In this document: piece after piece, positions 55,578 through 64,000 of the stretch
Numbering within the stretch: position 1 is the first letter of the stretch
Layout: each line of letters starts with the position of its first letter
Source: Stichopus chloronotus
Lineage: Eukaryota; Echinodermata; Holothuroidea; Aspidochirotida; Stichopodidae
Assembly: GCA_021234535.1 (NCBI GenBank)
Contig: CM037836.1
Coordinates: 22,682,769-22,746,768 of the forward strand
Direction: 5' to 3'
Length of the DNA: 64,000 nt
Translations under genes and position numbers: made by a program
Notes under the pieces: generated by a model
What the model was told of the DNA's origin: nothing
The model's database searches: none
Seen by the model: only the letters and a program-made list of their open reading frames with translations

Positions 55578-55713
55578 GTGACAGTACAAGCGACATGTCT
55601 TACACTGACGGTGATGACCATCGACAGGTACAACCTAATTGTGCATGCGGTCAAATCCAGGAACACGAGGACTACAACTCGAGCTGTTGTAATCAACATT
55701 TGCATTTGGATAT
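55578..55713 (+). CDS. GPR54-like receptor, coding exon 2 (TM3 to TM4)
   Basis: This 136-bp exon encodes residues 116-160 plus the first base of codon 161. It begins directly with VTVQATC and contains the DRY box (131-133), intracellular loop 2 with a basic KSRNTRTTTR stretch, and the first half of TM4 (ICIWI). It is bounded by an acceptor ending CTTCCTAG at 55577 and a donor GTAAGA at 55714. The VQATC..LT.M..DR pattern is the strongest clue to the GPR54 group. Removing it would shift the frame (136 is not a multiple of 3), so skipping would truncate the receptor in or soon after TM3. Confidence 0.94.
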
Positions 55714-56260
55714 GTAAGAATCTTTGATATATTTTACCACAGGCTAAAATATACACAGGACCTAATACTAGTCTGATTTATTATGGTTATTACAACTGTG
55801 ATTTTTCTATAAAACCCGGTCGGAGGAGAGTACCGCAGGTGATGCCACTTGAATGGCACTTACGACTCAAAATGGAAATAATCAGTAAAAATAAGACTGA
55901 GTTTACACTGCAATTCTTCAATACATGTAAGCCCAGTTGCGAGTCAAGTTCATGTTTGTTTTGCAACAGCTGAAAAATACAAAATATGTCACCTCGCGGG
56001 TTCATAGATTTTGGTACAAATGCTGATCGGAGTCGTTGAGGGACAAACTTAGGCTCTATGTTGGACAAAGGCTGTCCCAATATCTTCGTTCATAAATTTT
56101 TCCTATTTTGCTGCTAAGACAATGTTAACTGCGTTCAGTATAATTTAGTTTTCTTTTGAGACTTCTTTGACAAAACCATTCAGTAGGGTTGCTGTATAAA
56201 AACTTGTTGACTGAAAGATCCTTACATTATTTTTTTTTTTCGTTTTTCCTTTTTGAATAG
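55714..56260 (+). other. Intron 2 of the receptor gene (547 bp)
   Basis: It runs from GTAAGA to a long T-rich tract ending in GAATAG at 56255-56260, phase 1. The split codon is T+TT (Phe161). No other feature is seen inside. Confidence 0.92.
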
Positions 56261-56874
56261 TTTCTGTGTTATTTCATATCCCGGCCTTTGTGTGGACAAG
56301 GAAGGATGATGTAACGGGCAACTGCAAACGCAGTTTCAATAATCCAGCCGGGCCAGTTTACCATTACGTGATTAGCTATCTTTTCTTCATGTACCTACTT
56401 CCGTTAGCCATCATTATCTACTGCTACATACAGATATTAGTGCAAGTCTGGCGCAAGACATCGGAGGGAACAGAGAGTGCCCAAGCACAAGCAAGAGCAC
56501 TACGCCGGAAGAAGAAAATAACCAGGATGGTCTTTATTGTGGTAGTCTTATTTGCAATCTGCTGGGCACCGATTCACATCGTCAACATTACTGTACTTGT
56601 TTACGAGTTCGTTGGGGTAGATCCGTCACCTTTTTTGCAGTATTTTCACTTGTTTACACTATTTTTAGCGTACACGAACAGCATCGTCAACCCATTTGTG
56701 TACGCGTTTGCCACGACCAGCTTCAAGAAATATTTCCGTCGCGTTTTTGCCTCGTGCACTTGTAGAAAAGTGCGAGGAGAAATGATGACTTCGGTGAGCA
56801 TTTCGATGAAGACTAAAAGCGAACGATTGAGCGTTACCCAAAATGGAGGTTCAAAGGACGATTCTTCCATCTGA
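56261..56874 (+). CDS. GPR54-like receptor, coding exon 3 (TM4 to C-terminus)
   Basis: It encodes the end of codon 161 to residue 364 and the TGA at 56872-56874. In order: end of TM4 with a Pro (168); extracellular loop 2 with Cys182; TM5 (about 195-220) with Pro208; intracellular loop 3 with a basic RALRRKKKITR run (239-249) suited to G-protein contact; TM6 with FAICWAP; a short third extracellular loop; TM7 with NPFVY; helix 8; and a tail of about 40 residues. The last residues, SSI, fit a class I PDZ-ligand pattern (Ser/Thr-x-hydrophobic). Asn269-Ile-Thr is the only sequon I noted near the outer face and lies at the TM6 border, so its use is doubtful. Confidence 0.95.
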
Positions 56875-59635
56875 TTAAGAAAATTAAACGTAAATTCTCA
56901 GCCATGAAAACGAGGTTTACATCATATAAACCTGATTCCGGTGGGAAGTTAGTTCTGAAAGAGGTTGTTATACGGAGACAACCGATGTACTTCCCAAGCG
57001 GATGATGCCGGTGAAGTTGGAATGTTCGCAGTGGTGCGTCTTTGCTTTCATGGATGATAACCTAAATAAGAGCAGCTGCCTTTTAGAGGTTTAAAACTGA
57101 CACCAAAGATGTGAGAACAATCTACTGGTGAATCACAGTTGGTTTTGTCGAGGAAGTTCGAAAAAATGTACACTATTCCTTAAATGTAAACAATTTTTAT
57201 ATTGATAGCCAAAGTTACACTACTGGTATTTCTTTTGGAAGGATGGCAATGTCAACCCACACCAGCGATAGTTGTCTCGCGTATAGTTTTACTGACATCT
57301 GTCGATTTATTAAATTTCCAACCGAAATTCCATACAAGGCAATTTATCTCTAATTCATTATCAACCGCCACCCCTCCCCCAAAATGCGTGTACTGAGATG
57401 ACTCGTGGAGACTGATGATATGACGTGAGTTGCCTAATTTTGTGATAATGCTGCCCTCTGTAACCAAGCACGCCCATACCAAAATTTTGAAAGAGTTCAC
57501 AATGCTTACGGTTGTTTTGATTTTCAAGGTGAGAAGATGCAAAATGTTATTAAAATTTATACGGTAGCGATTGCAGAAATCGTTTTTGCCGCCATGGTGA
57601 AGAACGAACATATCATGGGTAGCATTTTTCAGGCAAGTTTTTCCTGCTTGCGACAAAAGATAGCAACCTCATATTGACATGACAGAGATTATGGTCATAC
57701 TCAGAATTTAAGACAAGCAACATACAGTTCAAATCTGAGGCTTTGCTTTAGCATTCATTTCTATGCTGCATTAAAAAAAAAAAATCGGTAAACAGTTCAG
57801 TGTCAGATAAATCCTAAGACGGCAAGACCAAAGAAATACTGTGTATATCTCAGTGTGGCATTGAAATCATTCTCTCTCATATTACAAAACTGAGTAAACT
57901 AATGATAATAGAAGTGTCTGAATGATTCCAACTGACTTATTCAATTATTTTGAAAATCAAAACCTTTTCACTCGCGGTAGTATAGCAGTTTCACCTGTTT
58001 TTATGCTGGAATCTTTAGGCAGCCAACATATAAACGATGGGTTAGGAGTAAGTGAAATACCCAGACACACAAGATCACAGATACCCTTCGTTAGAGACAG
58101 CACATCTCAATATCGTAACATAGCACACCTCTTCATGGAGGCCTGGTATATTGGGAAGATTTTTTTCATCTCCACTCTCTTGTAATATGAACAGTTTCTA
58201 TATCCCACGCATGGGCTCACCTTCATGTGTTCATGTCCACTGTTAATTACACTTTTAAGACAACTGTTTTTTTAAACTGTTTTCTGATATGTTACAAATG
58301 GATCTTATCGTGTTCAAAAGGACCTTTACTCCAGTGAGGCTCACTTTTCGAGGCTTTCATCTTCGGCAGTGTCTTATGTACTGAACCTCGTCTCATGATG
58401 ATGACTCTGTCCTCCACTTATTGTCAACTTTTGGCAACATCTCCATATAAGTCATATAACCCACATGGGAAGCTGCTGTTTTCTGATTAATAGTTAATTT
58501 TTGTTGTCACCGCAATCGAATGTCTCATGTGGTCCGTGCGCAACATGCGATTCTTTGGATAAGGCACGTTGTGAACCTAAAGTTTTAGTACGAAATTTAA
58601 ATAAGGGATAAAAAAAACCCCTCTCTTGAGTAACTGAGATTTCTTTGGCTGACACAGAAAACACAGTTACAGTTTAACATCCAGCAGGTTTCACGTTTCC
58701 GTTTTTAATGCAAAATATATTTCGTTTGTGGAGAACATTTTACGACCTCGTTTAAAAAGTAGTTAAAACATATGATCGACTTGCGGTATTGCTGAACACA
58801 TTGTCGGAAAGAGAATAAACTTTTCGCAACAGCTGTTTTGCATTATGGGTAGTTTTTTAAGTGACAAGTAAAATTCTTCAAAACGAGGGCAAATTCTATC
58901 CTTTAAAAACGTAGGCCTACTTTTTTGTCTATGGTATGTAAAAAAGACTAATTCAAGTTTTAATCAATTGAGCACCCACCTCTCTCTCTCCATCTCTCTC
59001 TCTTCAGTAAGTCCATGATTTGCTTTTTTATGGGATAGGGAGGGATGGCTATACCACATCATAATTTTCCGATGTATCCACATCCACTGAGAGAGATACA
59101 CTGCAACGTACATGGGCCACAGTGCGAATGTCCGTAAGCAACAATCTTTCAATCACCACTATAAGTTAAAAATAAAAATATCTCTGTTTCATTAAAGTTT
59201 TAACGTTTCGTGGTTTCTGTTTCTATTTTCTTTTTCAAATGTGCCCATACATTTAAGTGTATAATAATGTTACCAGTTATTTTTTTTTACCAAATTCCTT
59301 TGTAATTATTACTACAAAGTGAACGACGAATGACGAACGTGGGGCACTGCTGTCGTGATTATCACGTGATTGTTTAATGAAATAAACGGATATTTGTGAG
59401 GGAGTTTGGAACTGCTGATCTATTAAGTTTTGGAGTGAGGAAGTGTTAAGTAACATTCTTATGTATGGAATCTTACCTTTGAAGGCGCTGTGCTACATCA
59501 CAATTTTCTGTACCAGAGAGCTGAATACTACGCCGTGGTAACAATTTTTTATGGCATATTTACGAGATGGGAAAACACTTCACATGATACAGGGGAGCAA
59601 AGCAGAAAGGTAGAGACAATGTTGATGGAAACTAC

Positions 59636-60195
59636 ACAAAATATTGGACAACAACATGGACGTATAGAGAGAGATATATATAGTTGACACTATGTAAGGT
59701 ATCCAGCAACAGCATAGGAAGGTAAGGACATAATACAAGATATCTATCAACACCATAGAAATGTAGAAAAAAGAGTTATTTGACACCACACATAAGATAT
59801 CTGGCATCAACATAGAAATATAGAAACCGAGTAAGTTGACACTTACGCAAGGTATTTGGCAACAGTATATAACGATAACGATGTTATACAAGACATCTAT
59901 CAGCACCATAGAAATATAGAAATAAGAAATATTGGACACCACACTTAAGATACCTGGGAAAACCATAGAAGTATAGAAACAGTGTTAGTTGACACTATGC
60001 AAGGTATTTGGCAACAGCATAGAAAGTTAAAGGCAGAGCCGGTCGACTCTATACAAGATATCTGACAACAACATCGAAATATAGCCTGAAAGGACAGAGT
60101 GAGTTGGCATTATTTAAGGTTTCTGGGAAAAACACAGGAAGATGACAGGGTCGCCGTCACTATACAACGTATCTGGTAGCAACAAAGGAATGCAG
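59636..60195. repeat. Degenerate minisatellite with 152-153 bp higher-order period
   Basis: Units of about 41, 56 and 56 bp, each like AAGRTATCTGGCAACAACAT followed by AGAAATATAGAAA and GTTGACACTAT, repeat as a trimer. GGTATYYRGCAACAG recurs at 59698, 59851 and 60003; the second unit at 59736 and 59889; the third at 59792 and 59945. Further, more degraded units follow to about 60195. A long reading frame on the minus strand here is only a product of the repeat. Confidence 0.75.
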
Positions 60196-62119
60196 TAAAA
60201 CACACACACACACCCAGCCAGAGAGTGTGAAAGGGTGTACAGACTGTGTGTGACATGTGTCACATCAATTTAACTAAGAATGTCATTGCCAACATTGTTA
60301 AGCACGACGTTCATACTGAAAGATGACAATCCTATGAAACAAACATAAATTTGATAAAATTAGTCCGAGATCACCAAGAACCAATGACGAATCCCGAAAA
60401 CACTGCAATGATTATCCAGGTGCAAATAATTCTTTTGAGGAATGAAACGGAATGGCGTCGCATGCCGTTCGTTGGGATCCATCTTTCACGTTAAGCAATT
60501 ACGACATTACGAAAGAAAGTACAACAATTCAAAACTTAGAAAGAGTTTGACATGACTTGAACAGCATTGGTTAGTAATCCGTGAAGAAAAATCAAGACAA
60601 ATCATGGAAGAGGAGTAAAAGATTTTGTTTCTATTTAATGTATTGGCAAATGATAAGCATGACTTCCCCCCCCCCCCCAAAAAAAAGAAAAGAAAAAAAA
60701 GGTGACTGCCAGCGCGGAACAGTATTCAAATGTATTTTCTATCATGAAAGTTACCGCTCGTTGAAATTACAAACAAAATCTTACAAAATATTAGATGAAA
60801 TTTCCATCTTCGAAGTGTGGATTAGCTTGAACATTGTACCACAGGGACATTTCTTCAAAAGAGAAGACCGATCGGTGTGAATTGAATCTCTGATGTAAAG
60901 ATATCCGTTTTACAGTAGTCCTGAGTAGCACCAAGGAGAACAACAAATGTTAGGCAGCAGTTTTGTACATACACTCATTAAATAGCAAAGCTTTGTATCA
61001 TATGGAATTGCCTAACCTTGTCGATTTGAATGTTTTCATAGTTGAAGAAGCACCCTTCCAATAATTACCTAAAAAGTACAAAGAAGACAATGATTTTGAC
61101 AGCCAAATGATAAGAGATTAACTTGTCTGTCCGAAAATGTAAGTTATATTTTAAAAAAGTTCTTTAACAATTGCTGTTTAAGTTATTTAAATATAATGTA
61201 CAGAAATTCTTGGAAATAAATTTATGATGAAACTCGAGAGTGGTCAGGTTTCGTTTTTTCTTTGAGAGTAAACATAATGGTAAATCCTTAGGTTTTACTT
61301 TTACACCATTAAGTGTATTTTATACACATACATTTATGTGTATCTACGCTCTCCCCATCCATCTTCAAGTGACCAGATCAAAGACTCTGCACTTGTGGTA
61401 TTAATTTCAATGAAAATCGAAACTTCCAGTCAGTGGGGCTATCGTGCTTTTCACAAAGGTCAAGATTTGTCGTGTATCCGGTTAGCAGTTGAAGATTTCA
61501 TGACTTTTGAATAAACATCAATGTATGCAGTGACCTTGTAGGCAACGATTATCAGGTTCGTGGATGTGTAACTAAATGCCTTTACGGGATGTGAGAATTT
61601 TCAAACATGATATTAATACACTCGATATATTTTTCCCTTTGTATATGGCAGGAAGTCCCGTATAATGAGCTGTTGCTCGTATTCGGTATTTTCAGTGACC
61701 AATTAAAACATGGAAAAAATGAAAACATGGAAGATAGAAACAGATAAAAGTGTTAGATATTCTTTTCCTTAGGTATACACAAGTATACATATGGGACATA
61801 CTTTAAAATAATGACTTATAATTGACACTTGAAAACCATTGTAGCTGACCAGACCTATTAGGTAAATCTTCATGGGGAATATAGTTAACCTCACCCTCTC
61901 TACAAACGGTGGCGACACGATGAAAAGAAAGAGTAAAATGGTATCTGAAGTCACAAAGATGACTTACAGATGAGACATGTGACTATGTTTTCATAAAAGT
62001 GAAACAAAAGTCTTCCTACCTTAATCTTAACCATAAGGCATTGTTTCGAAGCTTTCAATAACTGACTGATACACATGTCATATCTAGTGGTTAAATGATT
62101 CGTTGCCTAACGAGACTTT

Positions 62120-62182
62120 ACATGCCATTAGAAAACCGCGACATGCCATTACAAACCACTAGCTGTCATTGCAAACCACTAC
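62120..62182. repeat. 21-bp minisatellite, three copies
   Basis: ACATGCCATTAGAAAACCGCG, ACATGCCATTACAAACCACTA and GCTGTCATTGCAAACCACTAC follow each other with no gap and share most positions. Confidence 0.7.
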
Positions 62183-64000
62183 CTGCGACTGAAGAAGACA
62201 AGTTTTTTTTTTTTCACAAGAAGAGACTGCTTTTGCACAGGAGAGATTTTTTGCACATCATAGTAGCATGTTAGTATAAAACATGCACATCATGCATAGT
62301 TGAGTCTTTTACAGTTTGGCAACAACGCATCGGAGATTCTGAAGAAATTTATTTTCTCGGATTACCAACAACCCGCATAGAGAATTTTGGGTTTCCAAAG
62401 TCACTAAGTGAATAATTTAGTCTTGGTGATGCTTATCGTTTTAAACGTGCGTCGCAAGATGTTATTAAATGTATCTCCCAAATAGTATACATGACAGACA
62501 ATAGATACCAGGGTCACTTAAAAATCCAACTAACAGACTATGTAACATTCCCATCCAACATAATGTCCAGGTATTTCATATTATAATTAAAACTGGATTT
62601 ACTTCTTCGGTGCTACCAGAGTGAACAACGATGAACCACTTCGTAGATTTTGGTTGTTGTTTTGTTCACTCCAAGTATGTTCCTCTATTGAAATGACAAG
62701 ATAACAGGCATTCAGAGAACTCAAGATTTATACAAAATTGTCTACTATACGGTAGTCCTTTAAATCACTTACGCACCTTTTTAAGTACACGGATGGCCTC
62801 ATTGTTGCCTAAATGAAAGTCACTTTACAGTTGGCAGAATATGGTAAAGATTTTATTTGCAGTTTTCATCACCGTCTGCTGTGGTTGTCAATTTTACTTT
62901 GCAATTGAGGTGCAGATCTTCACGAAGGATACCACTTAATAAGTGACATTACTTGGATATTTATAAACATTTCAGCTTACATTACTCGCTCTAAATACAG
63001 TTAGATATGGGACTTTGACTCGAGTCTAGTCAGAAGGAAGAAATGCACCTTTTTGTGTTGCTAACGGCCTTCAACTTAATTACAGACTCTTACGAACTCC
63101 ATATTGGTGGAAAATTACCCCCATCTTGAAGAATATTCCGGACCATAAATTGTAATTGGTCATGCGCCTTATTAGTAGCACCTCAACGAGACCAGATATC
63201 AATAAATAATTTATAGATAAGTGAACGCAAGTAAATGATGTTTGCACTCATAGTCATCCTGTTTAAAATAAGTCATAGACCATACCTGGATATCAAACAT
63301 GTATATGTTGCATATATCAAGAAGGAATGTTTCAGCTTGTGGGTGCGTTGGAGAATAGAAGAAGGGGTATGGAGGATTGCTGCATTGTAATTGAATCATA
63401 CTTGGCAAAAACAATTTGACAAGAAAAAAAAACCCCAAATCTGGAATATTATCATAACATTAAACTATTGCTGTAACGGTTATTCTTACATGAATATAAC
63501 GGCTATCATCCAATGAAAACTCGTTTCCTATATGCGAGGAATGAAATAAATTCTACAATGCCAACTGAGGGACGGAATCGAGGGTCATGTAACATGCAGA
63601 TCAAACTCAACCATCGCCATTTTGTTACATTTGCTCGAATTAACCCCCCCCCCCCCACTCCTGAAAAATATGTAGCTGAACTGATTTTAAAATGAATTTT
63701 CTCTTCTTTATCAAGTCTTATTCTAATGTGTCCGACAAAAAACCAGGCTCACTCATCTTTTAAGTCAGTAACCACATGGGACGTCACAAGGAGATGCACA
63801 TGACGCTTTTTCATGCTGTAATATAGGTCTATGTCAACCAAAAGGTTTCTTTCACCTCACGTTTTACACAAGAGACTGTGGACTGTCACCCGAGAAAACG
63901 GTATGATTTTTAGTGGAAATGCCGAAACTTGCCAAACGGCTAGTAAGCCATTTGATCTCTTTATAGGATTTTAGGGTCCACGTGGTTTTGATTAATGTGT

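Larger units (their letters stand above)
27779..56874 (+). other. Gene span (coding part): kisspeptin receptor/GPR54-like class A GPCR
   Basis: Three exons join to a 364-residue receptor of the plasma membrane that should bind an extracellular peptide and activate heterotrimeric G proteins. Seen in the joined protein: TM1 about 36-62 with GN at 53-54; TM2 with the conserved Asp82 in NLAITD; Cys107 at the top of TM3 and Cys182 in extracellular loop 2, the usual disulfide pair; DRY at 131-133; TM5 Pro208; FAICWAP at 258-264 in TM6; NPFVY at 304-308 in TM7; helix 8 (FKKYFRRVF, 315-323) and Cys326/Cys328 as likely palmitoylation sites. The VQATC...DRY segment of TM3 followed by RNTRTTTRA in loop 2 resembles GPR54 more than galanin or allatostatin-A receptors. 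Family assignment to class A is near certain; the kisspeptin-type assignment is my judgement from motifs and needs a tree. No sequence break or missing key residue is seen, so the gene looks functional. Confidence 0.9.
56875..64000. other. 3' UTR and downstream DNA without a recognisable gene
   Basis: The start of this stretch must be the receptor's 3' UTR, but its end is not clear: no canonical AATAAA occurs soon after the stop. ATTAAA at 57309-57314 is one possible variant signal; AATAAA near 58815 is another. Further on are two minisatellites (about 59636-60195 and 62120-62182), a CT-rich tract (58980-59005), a CA repeat (60200-60213) and C runs at 60666 and 63644. The open frames on both strands here match no family I know. 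Confidence 0.6.

Noticed and set aside
57252..57656. 134-codon minus-strand open frame after the receptor stop
   Set aside because: It lies in the probable 3' UTR, has no recognisable domain or splice context and looks like chance.
57922..58185. 87-codon plus-strand open frame downstream of the receptor
   Set aside because: Residue use is fairly natural, but there is no recognised family and no splice evidence.
59580..59966. 128-codon minus-strand open frame with hydrophobic repeats
   Set aside because: It lies wholly inside the degenerate minisatellite; the repeating residues follow the DNA repeat.
1..64000. CRISPR arrays, operons, rRNA or tRNA genes
   Set aside because: The window is eukaryotic; no regular repeat-spacer array, no tRNA cloverleaf and no rRNA sequence were seen.

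Overview
This is an AT-rich eukaryotic (metazoan) window: long stretches without coding sequence, spliced gene structure with GT..AG introns, many microsatellites and transposon relics, and no operons or bacterial-type genes. The only gene I can support is a rhodopsin-class (class A) G-protein-coupled receptor on the + strand, in three coding exons: 27779-28123, 55578-55713 and 56261-56874. The exons join in frame (phase 0, then phase 1) into a 364-residue seven-transmembrane protein with every expected class A landmark. The third-helix segment, reading VQATCLTLTVMTIDRY, and the surrounding residues fit the kisspeptin receptor (GPR54/KISS1R) group best; galanin and allatostatin-A receptors are the next nearest relatives. 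A GPR54-like receptor, a very large intron and this repeat spectrum suggest a marine invertebrate deuterostome, perhaps an echinoderm such as a sea cucumber. That taxonomic guess is tentative.

Layout. Positions 1-27689 are upstream DNA (intergenic or 5' intron) with no convincing gene. They hold one copy of a TTAA-flanked miniature transposon family (2909-3245), a hAT-like transposon end (13681-13800) and a decayed Penelope-like retroelement with a GIY-YIG endonuclease fragment (about 25200-25584). A strong acceptor at 27689 suggests the first coding exon begins with 5' UTR spliced from further upstream. Intron 1 (28124-55577, 27454 bp) fills almost half the window. It holds two perfect hairpins just after the first donor, the most intact copy of the TTAA-flanked element (38369-38915), a CACTGTAAAA-type miniature element (36059-36236), a remarkable fold-back element of repeated 18-bp motifs (50369-51144), a 108-bp tandem duplication and several microsatellites. 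Intron 2 is only 547 bp. Downstream of the stop codon (56875-64000) I see no further gene; there is a degenerate minisatellite with a 152-153 bp higher-order period (about 59636-60195) and a 21-bp x3 minisatellite (62120-62182).

A window-wide oddity is the large number of pure G or C runs of 9-14 bases, far more than base composition predicts. Two antisense reading frames inside intron 1 (37248-37514 and 53512-53754) look somewhat protein-like but match no family I recognise; they are listed at low confidence. The best candidates for something new are the receptor itself (deorphanisation, intron-retention isoform) and the fold-back element.
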